This document shows, in pieces, positions 1 through 7,351 of a stretch of DNA of 10,897 nt. The notes under the pieces were generated by a model, which searched no databases, had not been told where the DNA came from, and was given only the letters and a program-made list of their open reading frames with translations. Origin of the DNA: Methanosarcina sp. GTDB lineage: Archaea; Halobacteriota; Methanosarcinia; Methanosarcinales; Methanosarcinaceae. The stretch spans positions 1 to 10,897 of the forward strand of contig JADGNM010000054.1 in assembly GCA_017883485.1 (NCBI GenBank), read 5' to 3'. The stretch's first letter is position 1, and each line of letters starts with the position of its first letter. Position numbers and translations under genes: made by a program.

Positions 1-66
1 GTTCTATTTACATGGAGATATAAAATGGAAGAAATGGATGAAATGCCTGGTGGAATCACAATCTAA
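1..66 (+). other. Possible gene tail or 13-codon mini-ORF at left edge
   Basis: A plus-strand frame is open from base 1 to TAA at 64-66 and ends in the peptide MEEMDEMPGGITI. A GGAG at 14-17 lies 7 nt before ATG 25-27, so the last 13 codons could be a separate tiny ORF. The Met/Glu/Gly-rich end could equally be the C-terminus of a gene beginning outside the window. Another frame is also open, to TAA at 119-121, so open-frame length alone proves nothing. Bases 67-171 hold nothing else I recognise. Confidence 0.15.
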
Positions 67-171
67 AAAGGAATTAATTAGGAATCGATGCACTAGAGTA
101 TATCTGGTAATCACAAAGTAAATAGCATGCATAACAATCATAGAGCAAAAGCCGGATTTAAAGAGGCTTAA

Positions 172-194
172 CTGAGAAGGATTTGACTTCTCAG
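172..194 (-). terminator. Hairpin at the end of the Nudix gene
   Basis: CTGAGAAG (172-179) and CTTCTCAG (187-194) form a perfect 8-bp inverted repeat with a 7-nt loop, and the right arm overlaps the TGA stop at 191-193. It lies where a minus-strand terminator would be. The downstream minus-strand sequence is only moderately T-rich, so it could instead be an mRNA 3'-end stabilising hairpin. Confidence 0.4.
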
Positions 195-712
195 AAGATA
201 TATGTCTCAGACCCTTCTTTAAAGATTTTTTGAATCCCTGCTTTCAGAGAAGGTGTGTAATTTTCAGGTTCGTTTTCGATAGCTATGTGCAGTTCATCGA
301 GCCTTACCCAATTTATAGAAACCATCTCTTCGGGATCAGGCCTGATTAAGCTTAAGGTTTCTTCCGAGCATCTACCCAAAAATACAGTATGATAAGCACC
401 CCCGTTTTCCAGGAGGCAAGGGATTTTGAACAGTTTCCTGAAAGGGACCGAAATCCCTATTTCTTCGAGCATCTCTCTCTCAATGCAGGCTTCGTAAGAC
501 TCGTCCCGCACGGTGCCGCTTACCGAATACGTGTAACGGTTCGGATACCATTTTTTCGAGGTTGCTCTTTTCTGGATAAGCATTTCGTTTTCAGAATTCA
601 ACAGAATGAGGTGGGAAGCCCTATGGATATAGCTTCCAGAGTAAAACTCCTCACGCTCGCGTAGACCAAGTAAATTATCTTCACTGTCGACTTCACAAAT
701 CATCTCTGCCAC
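191..712 (-). CDS. Nudix hydrolase, isopentenyl-diphosphate isomerase-like subgroup
   Basis: This 173-residue protein is a Nudix-fold enzyme, expected to hydrolyse a nucleoside-diphosphate-type substrate with Mg2+; the substrate cannot be read from sequence. The Nudix box spans residues 66-87, with the catalytic core REMLEEIGI (79-87) carrying the metal-binding glutamates E80, E83 and E84. The flanking HR near residue 30, the LIQKR near 45-49 and the YSVSGTV...ESY pattern resemble the Idi/YfcD branch. The cysteine that is catalytic in type 1 isomerases is Ser65 here, so isomerase activity is unlikely. The loop between G66 and the first box Glu (E71) is one residue shorter than the classical GX5E. 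The GTG start at 712 is chosen because AAAAGGAG sits 7 nt upstream; ATG 703 would be too far from it. It is monocistronic, with no overlap with neighbours. Confidence 0.85.
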   Translation of the reverse strand: MAEMICEVDSEDNLLGLREREEFYSGSYIHRASHLILLNSENEMLIQKRATSKKWYPNRYTYSVSGTVRDESYEACIEREMLEEIGISVPFRKLFKIPCLLENGGAYHTVFLGRCSEETLSLIRPDPEEMVSINWVRLDELHIAIENEPENYTPSLKAGIQKIFKEGSETYIF

Positions 713-719
713 AGAATAT

Positions 720-727
720 CTCCTTTT
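720..727 (-). promoter_or_regulatory. Shine-Dalgarno site fixing a GTG start
   Basis: AAAAGGAG on the minus strand ends 7 nt before GTG 712-710. It supports the GTG rather than the ATG three codons later as the Nudix start. Confidence 0.7.
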
Positions 728-757
728 AAAATAGCCTTTCTATCTTCTTTCGCTGAG

Positions 758-769
758 AATATTTATTCG
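758..769 (-). promoter_or_regulatory. Candidate TATA/BRE promoter for the Nudix gene
   Basis: Minus-strand CGAATAAATATT has a purine-rich BRE-like start followed by an A/T box. A start about 25 nt downstream (near 737) would give a leader of roughly 25 nt that includes the ribosome site. The whole gap is AT-rich, so a chance match is possible. Confidence 0.35.
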
Positions 770-802
770 TTTGAGAATAAAAAAAATTTTCGGTTTGAAT
801 AA

Positions 803-994
803 AAGCAGATTGAATCTATTATTTCGTTGATATATTTCGTTGATATTATTCCCAAGATATTCTATAGCCGTTTCTCAGATTTTTATTCCTCGCTCAGTGA
901 GGCTAGAGAAATCGATGAACACCATGATTTGATTTACATTTTAGACAATTGCAAACTTGATACTTTTGATTTTTCAGTTCAGCAGCTTAAGTAA
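803..994 (+). pseudogene. Vestigial protein-coding fragment, family unknown
   Basis: A plus-strand frame is open for 63 codons from 803 to the TAA at 992-994. From about 842 onward its translation looks like real protein, e.g. IIPKIFYSRFSDFYSSLSEA and then ILDNCKLDTFDFSVQQLK: mixed hydrophobic and charged residues with no low-complexity run. It has no ATG and no GGAG-type ribosome site; the only start-like codon is TTG 827. A 13-bp tandem duplication lies at its 5' end, and it ends inside the last codons of the convergent 590-aa gene. I read it as the remnant of a gene, possibly the N-terminal part of a transposase or another mobile ORF, but the family is a guess. A chance open frame remains possible. 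Confidence 0.35.
821..846. repeat. Perfect 13-bp tandem duplication
   Basis: ATTTCGTTGATAT occurs twice head to tail (821-833 and 834-846). Thirteen is not a multiple of three, so the duplication shifts the frame of any gene it arose in, consistent with decay of the plus-strand vestige it sits in. Confidence 0.85.
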
Positions 995-2759
995 TAGTAG
1001 AATTATTTTCTGGAATGTTATTCGCTGAGGTGTTAGCTACAGATATAGAACTGTTTTCCGTGTTATTCGACGAGTTGTTCTCGCCTGCTGTAGAATTGAT
1101 TTCTGGAATATTACTCACTGAGTTGTTATCTACATAGATAGAACTGTTTTCCGTGTTATTCGACGAGTTGTTCTCTTCCCCGCCTCCCGCAGAAGGGATA
1201 TGAAATACGAAAAGAGAAGCTATATAAATTACTGTAACGAGAAGCCCGGCAAAAAAAACTGATTTTATAATCCAGTTTCTTTTCTCTCTTTTTAGCTCTT
1301 TTTTTGTGCCCAGGTGGTCTGTATTCAGGATTTCATCCAGATTTTTAACTTCGCCATCGCTTAGCTTAAAGATAAAGTTATTACCTTCTAACTTAACCAG
1401 ATCTTCGACCAGATTTTGAAGCAGGATTTTTCCTTCGGCTTTTGGCTTTGAAGGCACTTCGCTGGCAATTAATTTAACGAAATTGACCTTTTCTGAATAC
1501 TCTAAATTGTTCAGTGCATTTTTGATCCCTTTCTCGAACGAATTGTACTTAGGACCTTTTTTAGAAATCTTACGTGCCCACTCGGGGATCTGCTCCTTAT
1601 CTGAATAGTTTGTAGAAGAATTATCCGGTGAAATATTATTATTGAAGAGCAAATTGAATAAATCGCTGTTATGTTCCTTATATATCGTTAGTACAAGATC
1701 TTCAATAAATTCTTCAATATATATATTTTTTGAGATTAATAATATATGGACATCTTTCTTACGTTCAGGTGCTTTAATTTTGCGATAGATATTTACTAGA
1801 ATTTTCCTAATATTGGAATCATTTGCACTGGTTGCTTTTTGAATTAAGCCCTGAATTATCTCGACTTTCTCGCCATCGTTATAATTGTCTAAAATAGAAT
1901 TCGAGGAGCTGCAATAAAGGGTTGGTTCACGTAATATCTTTTTGACAATAGGGCTTATGAGATCCGGTTGGTTTTTACCTCCTTTAGGATAAGAACCTTC
2001 ATCTTTAAAGAATTCTTCACCTAGCTCTCTATAGAGATTCCATAATTCCGCTTGAGTAAACTCTCGGAATGTCCCGCCTTCTCCGATCTCAAAATCCGGG
2101 TTTGGCTTAATTAAGCTAATAGAAACGTCAGACTCCGAAGGATACTGAGAAATGTCAAAAGTAAAAGAAAATCCGTCCCTTAATCTGATTATTAATTTAA
2201 GAATTAGCGAAAGTCCATTATTAAGTTCTGAAATCTTTATATGTACTTTCTTGCCAGAATAAATCTTGCCTATCGTATATTCTAAGACATCTCTTTTTAT
2301 GGGTATTTCCTCAATGTTTCGGAAGTCTCCCTCGTTCCACAGACCTATAAACCTATATTTTTTTGAACCAAAGTTTTCTACTACGTATTTTATCTCCTCA
2401 TAAAATCTCTTCAGTAACTGGATATTAGATTCGAGCTTGTACCTCAATGCTAGATTTCTGTTGGCCTGGATAAATACGACTCTTTCTTCTCTTCCGTTAT
2501 CAGCCTTTACTATCAAACTACACCCAAAAATAATTTCGCTTTCACTTAATTTGAGATATAATGCACTTCTTTTGGTATCAAGCTGCTTTGCCAGTCCACT
2601 GTATTGTTCAAAAAGTTCACTGCCCTTTAATAACTGACCAGTTGAATTATATAATCCGTATTCTGAGTTATAACCGATATCAGAGGTATTAAATAGAGTT
2701 AAACGTTTTGGGCCTTTATCATTCGGATGATTATAGGCTGAATTTCCCAATTTCCCCAA
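987..2759 (-). CDS. Single-pass membrane protein with sequon-rich outer tail; last gene of the tubulin-like operon
   Basis: I do not recognise the family. Residues 1 to about 490 are soluble, charged and predicted cytoplasmic, with no motif I can name. One hydrophobic helix (about 497-520) follows a basic KREKR stretch, which by the positive-inside rule puts the N-terminus inside and the C-terminus outside. The last 62 residues (529-590) are two 31-residue repeats rich in Asn, Ser and Thr, with 13 overlapping N-X-S/T sequons. There is no internal methionine in all 590 residues. Numbering is from TTG 2759, but GGAGG at 2765-2761 is only 1 nt from it; TTG 2750 (residue 4) has a 10-nt spacing and is the likelier start. 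Either way the gene overlaps the GTPase gene by 20-29 nt, so the two products are probably made together. Likely role: a membrane-spanning partner of the GTPase and tubulin-like protein. Confidence 0.8.
   Translation of the reverse strand: MGKLGNSAYNHPNDKGPKRLTLFNTSDIGYNSEYGLYNSTGQLLKGSELFEQYSGLAKQLDTKRSALYLKLSESEIIFGCSLIVKADNGREERVVFIQANRNLALRYKLESNIQLLKRFYEEIKYVVENFGSKKYRFIGLWNEGDFRNIEEIPIKRDVLEYTIGKIYSGKKVHIKISELNNGLSLILKLIIRLRDGFSFTFDISQYPSESDVSISLIKPNPDFEIGEGGTFREFTQAELWNLYRELGEEFFKDEGSYPKGGKNQPDLISPIVKKILREPTLYCSSSNSILDNYNDGEKVEIIQGLIQKATSANDSNIRKILVNIYRKIKAPERKKDVHILLISKNIYIEEFIEDLVLTIYKEHNSDLFNLLFNNNISPDNSSTNYSDKEQIPEWARKISKKGPKYNSFEKGIKNALNNLEYSEKVNFVKLIASEVPSKPKAEGKILLQNLVEDLVKLEGNNFIFKLSDGEVKNLDEILNTDHLGTKKELKREKRNWIIKSVFFAGLLVTVIYIASLFVFHIPSAGGGEENNSSNNTENSSIYVDNNSVSNIPEINSTAGENNSSNNTENSSISVANTSANNIPENNSTIT
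990..1175 (-). repeat. Two 93-bp tandem coding repeats in the outer tail
   Basis: The units 1083-1175 and 990-1082 encode residues 529-559 and 560-590. Each begins with the same 13 residues, ENNSSNNTENSSI, and 23 of 31 positions are identical; the DNA match is close to perfect over the first half. They look like a recent in-frame duplication that doubled the number of glycosylation sequons. Confidence 0.9.
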
Positions 2760-4209
2760 CCCTCCAAGGATTTATTTTTAAATGTTTTCGCTGCACTTCC
2801 GTTTCCTCCTCTGCAATTGTAAGAGGCTTCATGGTTGCGTCAACACTTATCGCGTACATGCAGATAGGCATCTGGTATGCTTTATTTACAATTTCCTTGA
2901 ATGTGGGAATCTCGCAGAACAGATCATACATTTCGTGTTCTATTTTCTTTGCCTCTTCGGAATCTTCCAGAATTCTTGAGAGATCTTTTAATTGGTCAGT
3001 CTTTGTCACCACAATCGCATAAGATTTTTCACTCCCAAATAAGCTGATTATATCAGAGTAGTGACTGAAGAGCCTTGTTAATTCATTTTTGCCTTCATTA
3101 TGATACGAGACTATATGATCTCCGTCTACTAGAAAGATTATCTTCCCAGCACTTTCAAATTTTTTATATATGTGAGCAAAAGTCACCTTATCTACAGAAG
3201 CTGCAAAATCGTCTTTATGATTGTCTCGCAGGCTTTTTACAAAATCCAGATTTTCTATATTTTGTTCCAGCTTCTGAGGGTCTTTTATATTGAAACGTGT
3301 GCTGAGATCTGCTATTATTTCTTTAAAGTGCGTCGGTTTGAAATCCCTGGTATGCTCCCCTCCGTAATCGACAAATGTCATTCCTACAGGTTTAAAATTT
3401 ATTTTGCCTGATAACTTATATATTGCAAGATCTGTCCTGAGGTTGCTTTTTGGAAGTTTTCCGTTTTCAATTTCAACGAGCATATCTTCAATCTTTAAAC
3501 GTTCCTCATTTGTATCGGACACGATAAACTCTTTTCTCTGACCATTTAAGAAATTTACAAAATGACTGTAGAAAGCAAGCAGTAACAATGTTTTTCCTGA
3601 CCGTGAAGGGCCATATACAAATACATCAAAAGCCCGTATACCGTAAATGTTCTTCATCAAAAGGTAGTAAACTGCGCAAAAAGTTCCTATCAAAAACACA
3701 AACTTAAAAATCTCGTTTGAACCGCTTAGTTCAGATTGTGAAACTTCTTTAAGAGAATCCATTACAATACTATTAAAAAGTATTTGGATTAGTAGAATTA
3801 GTAGATACAGTAAGATAGATGCAAAAAAGATATTGATAAATCGACGTAAATATATTGCAAGCTTGTCAAAGCGATTATTTACAACAGAATAATAAGTTAA
3901 ATATCCACCTTCTGCCAATCCTAAACCAATTCCACCAATGAGTAAAAACCCACTTTGGTAAAAGCTGTACGCAAATTGCAGGGACACTGCAAGTAAGAGA
4001 ATTCCCCCGATTCTCGAGCGAGCCTCAAGAATCATCCCAAGTGCGCCGGAAATAAAGGATGCGACGAAGAAGCTAATAGCTAATTTTATGAACCATACCG
4101 GATCCGAAATCCAGTAAGGTTTGCTCACATATAAGAATACTAGAGTAAGGAAAGCCCCCAGTAGAATCGAAACGAGCTCAAGGATCGTACGATTTCTATT
4201 CATTTCCAA
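2731..4209 (-). CDS. Polytopic membrane protein with C-terminal GTPase domain
   Basis: The 492-residue product has about six hydrophobic helices in its first 190 residues (roughly 10-28, 38-60, 68-82, 87-100, 127-149, 168-187). A cytoplasmic P-loop GTPase domain follows. The G1/Walker A is GPSRSGKT (200-207), the G3-like motif is FVDYGGE (279-285), the G4 motif is TKTD (402-405), and AISVDA (453-458) is a possible G5. TKTD argues for guanine specificity rather than an ATPase. The domain is larger than Ras-type domains, with helical inserts between G3 and G4. The TTG start at 4209 is chosen because AAAGGAGG sits 9 nt upstream; ATG 4203 would be 15 nt away. The gene overlaps the tubulin-like gene by 14 nt and the 590-aa gene by 20-29 nt. 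It likely acts at the membrane as switch or anchor for the tubulin-like filament protein. Confidence 0.85.
   Translation of the reverse strand: MEMNRNRTILELVSILLGAFLTLVFLYVSKPYWISDPVWFIKLAISFFVASFISGALGMILEARSRIGGILLLAVSLQFAYSFYQSGFLLIGGIGLGLAEGGYLTYYSVVNNRFDKLAIYLRRFINIFFASILLYLLILLIQILFNSIVMDSLKEVSQSELSGSNEIFKFVFLIGTFCAVYYLLMKNIYGIRAFDVFVYGPSRSGKTLLLLAFYSHFVNFLNGQRKEFIVSDTNEERLKIEDMLVEIENGKLPKSNLRTDLAIYKLSGKINFKPVGMTFVDYGGEHTRDFKPTHFKEIIADLSTRFNIKDPQKLEQNIENLDFVKSLRDNHKDDFAASVDKVTFAHIYKKFESAGKIIFLVDGDHIVSYHNEGKNELTRLFSHYSDIISLFGSEKSYAIVVTKTDQLKDLSRILEDSEEAKKIEHEMYDLFCEIPTFKEIVNKAYQMPICMYAISVDATMKPLTIAEEETEVQRKHLKINPWRVGEIGKFSL
2761..2765 (-). promoter_or_regulatory. Shine-Dalgarno site bearing on the 590-aa gene start
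   Basis: GGAGG here lies inside the end of the GTPase gene. It is 1 nt from TTG 2759 and 10 nt from TTG 2750, which favours the second TTG. No ATG is available in this frame. Confidence 0.6.
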
Positions 4210-7200
4210 TCTTCAAAGCCTCCTTTAATAAATTCGTTTTATAAAGGCTTTTTATCTCCTGGGGGATTTCCTCTCTCTTTTCATCGTTTGCGATCCTTCC
4301 TGCCGTTTCAGAGTCTAAGAGAGTGCTTCTGGTTATGTACTCTCCATCCTGAAGTTTCAGGACATGGTGCAGTATGTTTTCCTTATTCCGTGCATAAATT
4401 TCCCAGTAACCTCCCCCGGCTACCAGTGGATAAATATTGTCGAGAAAACTTGATGCGGCAAAAAAAGTAAGAGCAATTTCCCAGGGCTTTGTATGCCCAT
4501 GGGGGGTAAGCAAAGAATCATTGGGTTTTTTCAAAGACAGGCTCTGATTGATATCTGCGCTAATCATACTCTTCATGAGCTCGGAGCGTACGTACCCGGA
4601 GGTTGACGATACAACCAGGGCGGCTTTTCCGAAAGTCCATCTTTCGGTATCTCCGATTGAGATTTTTAAAGAGTTTACTCCAAGTTTCCTGCTTTCAAAC
4701 AGATCCTGATATGTGGATTTTGCGAGGTTTATGAGTTTATCGAGTTCCAATTTCCCGTTTTTGTCCATGTCAAGGTTGCCCATATCAGGATTGGCAGCCT
4801 TATCGGATCTGCCTTCTACAAGAGACAGTATCTGGGGGTTAACACTTCCGAATTTGGTAAGGTATATGCCCTTTTTCGTCCGTTTTCCGGCTTCTATTTT
4901 TTTATTGATCATCTCAAAATGTGCATGGAAAGACTCATAATGCATACTGAAATTTCTTCGGCTTGGAAACGTTTCCGTGTTGGCGGCATCGACTTTAACA
5001 AGCATATCATACTGAAGTTTCTTTTCTTCTATTTCTCTATTTACATCCTTAATGTAATTATTTAACTCCTCAAGGTTATTGAAATAATTAGCGGCATTTA
5101 AATTGAGGTCGGTCAGATATTCTCTTAATAGCTGCCTGATTTTTACCCGATCGTCTGATGCAAATATCTGATTCAGTTTATCGCTATCCATGCCTGTTGT
5201 CTTTAGATCCGCAAATATCGAATTACAAATTCTTTCCCTGAGTGCTTCTCCCTTTTTGACTAAATCACTTGTTAAAAAATTAGCTGGTATGACTATATTA
5301 AAAGGGGTATCTATACGAATAGCCCAGTATTTAATATTCGATTTAATATAATCTTCTTCTTTTCCAGCCTGCTCTTTATATTTTTTAATTTGCTGTTTTC
5401 TCTTTCCAAGTATAAATGCACGCAAGCTGTCTTTTTCCACTTCTTTTATCTTATTTTTATAAAAATAATAATTGGTAACGGAGTCAATAAACCTGCTTAA
5501 ACTCTCAAGGTCATATTCATTCTCTTTTGAGATCGCTTCGATTTCCGTTCTAATATCTTTTGTGCCAGCAGATAAAAACCAGCTATTTTTATCGTTCCCT
5601 CTTACTTTCCCGGTACTTAATTTCTCTATATACCTATCTAATGTTTCTTTCAATTTCTGTTCTTTATCAGGGAGGTACCGGATGTTCCTGTTAATTTTCG
5701 CATAGTGCTCGAGATCAAGATCAATATCGTTTAATTTATCCTTGACCTTTTTCTCTATCCCGATGGGCAGAGAATTTAGCTCGGCCATTTTCTGCTCTGC
5801 CGGCTTCAGCTTATTATTTAGAGCCTGGATTTCCTGATTCTTGGTATTCAGTGCTCCAAGAAGAGGAGATATATCCCTTTTCCCTTTCAGGATATCAATC
5901 ATTACAGACCTGCACTCTTCATCCTCAACAGCTGCAACCCGTTTAAATAAACTTGTATTTTTCTTCAAAGTGTCGAGTGCTTCCGGAATTAAGCGGAACA
6001 ATTTTTTATCGATTTCATCTTTGAGTTTATCTTGCGCAACGCCTTGAGCAAAATTGTTAACCCGCGAAATATAGGATATCAGGTCATTATAGCTGACAAT
6101 CTTTTCAAATTGAATCTCTGAAATATTGTATTTAATAAATTCCTCTATTTGTTCCACGCTGTGATAATTAAGCAGCTTTGCAATGTTGTTTGTCCACACT
6201 TTTTCAATATTTCTATACTCTGTTTTTATGAACTCAAAAACTTCCAGCGTTGGAGTGGATTCTCCGCTGATGTTGAACTCGGTTAGGAGGCCTTCAATTG
6301 TCTCGTTTATATTTTTCCTTAAAGTATTGATCTCTCCAAGTTCTTGAATGATCTGGCTGTACTGCTCCTTTAATTCCTTGAGCTCTTCTACGGGGTATTC
6401 GATTACATGCGAATCGGCAAAAATAAAGGAAGAATAGGATTTTCTTGCGTCACTAAGGTTAAGATCGCTTCGTTCTATATGGAAAAAATTAGTAATAATC
6501 TGCGGAAAAACAGAATCAAATTCACTAACTGCTTCTAGCTCGTACTGTCCATTTGTATACTCTGTGGGGCCAAGAGACGTAAATATTACATGGTCGAAAA
6601 GTCTCTCATCATGAGACACATTTAAGTATTCAAGCTCCGTAAGAGAAATGGCAGCATTAAGCTGTTCTTTTTCTCCTTCTTTTGTTGTCGGAAGCACTGC
6701 AAAAAGATAGATTGCCTCATCCCGTTTTTCCTTGATGTATCTTGCGAGGTCTATGAACATTCCTGAGCCAGTACCTCCTCCGATCCCGAGTATGATGGCT
6801 GTGACTCCCGGATTCGAAAAAGTTGGGAACCCGTTTGCCTGCCCTTCACTCAGAACTTTATAGAGAATAGCTTTCGAAATAGCTCTTCGGCGATGCACAC
6901 CACCCCCGAAATCATCCATGATGAAGTGATCAATACGTTTTAAGTCCTGAAAAGTGACTCCACTGTTTTCGGCATCGTTCAACCACCAGGTCTTGACCGA
7001 TCGGAATCTTTTTATGCTTGCTGAAACTTCAGCACTGGTTAAATCAGACACATGTGTTATATTTGCAAGGCTTGGGAGATAATAGGACTTAAATTCGATG
7101 TTTCCCGCTCCCTCCAGATTGTCTACTTTCTCCATGATCTTTTTTTCCCAGCGCTGATCCTCAACATATTCGTTGGCGTCGGTATCCATAGTATAAATCT

Positions 7201-7351
7201 TAAGTCTGTTCACATTACTGGAGTAGTAGCGGAGTAACCAGTCACAATTGCAGATTTCACGAGCAAGTTTTTTCCCACATCCTCCCAAACCCACAATTGT
7301 TAGGCTTGGAGGATACTTAAAAGATTGACTTGAGTCATCTACCCCTTTCAT
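4196..7351 (-). CDS. Giant tubulin/FtsZ-superfamily GTPase with long helical insert
   Basis: The 1051-residue product opens with a tubulin-type nucleotide-binding domain. GLGGCG (21-26) is the first G-rich loop, MDTDA (55-59) matches the FtsZ NTDAQ position, FGGGVHRRRA (148-157) is T3-like, and GGGTGSG (191-197) is the superfamily signature. LPTTKEGE (220-227) follows, then DLNLSDAR (296-303), which aligns with the FtsZ T7 loop NLDFADVR and keeps the last catalytic Asp (D301). Residues about 320-830 are Lys/Glu-rich and helical, with likely coiled coils near 320-350, 500-575, 640-670 and 755-790; the remainder is a separate C-terminal domain. FtsZ and CetZ are about 360-400 residues, so this is the large 'tubulin-like' class (Pfam Tubulin_2 type, from memory). 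It has no membrane segment. ATG 7351 overlaps the upstream stop as ATGA, with GGAG 10 nt before it. The stop is TAG. Expected to polymerise with GTP near the membrane. Confidence 0.9.
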   Translation of the reverse strand: MKGVDDSSQSFKYPPSLTIVGLGGCGKKLAREICNCDWLLRYYSSNVNRLKIYTMDTDANEYVEDQRWEKKIMEKVDNLEGAGNIEFKSYYLPSLANITHVSDLTSAEVSASIKRFRSVKTWWLNDAENSGVTFQDLKRIDHFIMDDFGGGVHRRRAISKAILYKVLSEGQANGFPTFSNPGVTAIILGIGGGTGSGMFIDLARYIKEKRDEAIYLFAVLPTTKEGEKEQLNAAISLTELEYLNVSHDERLFDHVIFTSLGPTEYTNGQYELEAVSEFDSVFPQIITNFFHIERSDLNLSDARKSYSSFIFADSHVIEYPVEELKELKEQYSQIIQELGEINTLRKNINETIEGLLTEFNISGESTPTLEVFEFIKTEYRNIEKVWTNNIAKLLNYHSVEQIEEFIKYNISEIQFEKIVSYNDLISYISRVNNFAQGVAQDKLKDEIDKKLFRLIPEALDTLKKNTSLFKRVAAVEDEECRSVMIDILKGKRDISPLLGALNTKNQEIQALNNKLKPAEQKMAELNSLPIGIEKKVKDKLNDIDLDLEHYAKINRNIRYLPDKEQKLKETLDRYIEKLSTGKVRGNDKNSWFLSAGTKDIRTEIEAISKENEYDLESLSRFIDSVTNYYFYKNKIKEVEKDSLRAFILGKRKQQIKKYKEQAGKEEDYIKSNIKYWAIRIDTPFNIVIPANFLTSDLVKKGEALRERICNSIFADLKTTGMDSDKLNQIFASDDRVKIRQLLREYLTDLNLNAANYFNNLEELNNYIKDVNREIEEKKLQYDMLVKVDAANTETFPSRRNFSMHYESFHAHFEMINKKIEAGKRTKKGIYLTKFGSVNPQILSLVEGRSDKAANPDMGNLDMDKNGKLELDKLINLAKSTYQDLFESRKLGVNSLKISIGDTERWTFGKAALVVSSTSGYVRSELMKSMISADINQSLSLKKPNDSLLTPHGHTKPWEIALTFFAASSFLDNIYPLVAGGGYWEIYARNKENILHHVLKLQDGEYITRSTLLDSETAGRIANDEKREEIPQEIKSLYKTNLLKEALKIGNE
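4219..4226 (-). promoter_or_regulatory. Strong Shine-Dalgarno site fixing a TTG start
   Basis: AAAGGAGG lies inside the end of the tubulin-like gene, 9 nt before TTG 4209-4207 and 15 nt before ATG 4203-4201. It is the best ribosome site in the operon and supports the TTG start of the GTPase gene. Confidence 0.7.

Noticed and set aside
2..121. Open plus-strand frame at the left edge ending at TAA 119-121
   Set aside because: It is short and cut by the window edge, has no recognisable motif, and competes with another open frame, so it could be chance.
389..664. 91-codon plus-strand frame
   Set aside because: It lies antisense to the Nudix gene, whose motifs are clear; it has no ribosome site and no recognisable protein pattern.
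191..712. Type 1 isopentenyl-diphosphate isomerase
   Set aside because: The catalytic Cys position is Ser65; archaea generally use the unrelated type 2 enzyme.
2731..4209. ParA/MinD-type or AAA ATPase
   Set aside because: The P-loop lacks the deviant Walker lysine, and TKTD after DYGGE is a GTPase pattern.
4196..7351. Canonical FtsZ or CetZ cell-division protein
   Set aside because: At 1051 residues with a roughly 500-residue helical insert and altered T2/T3/T7 loops, it is outside those families.
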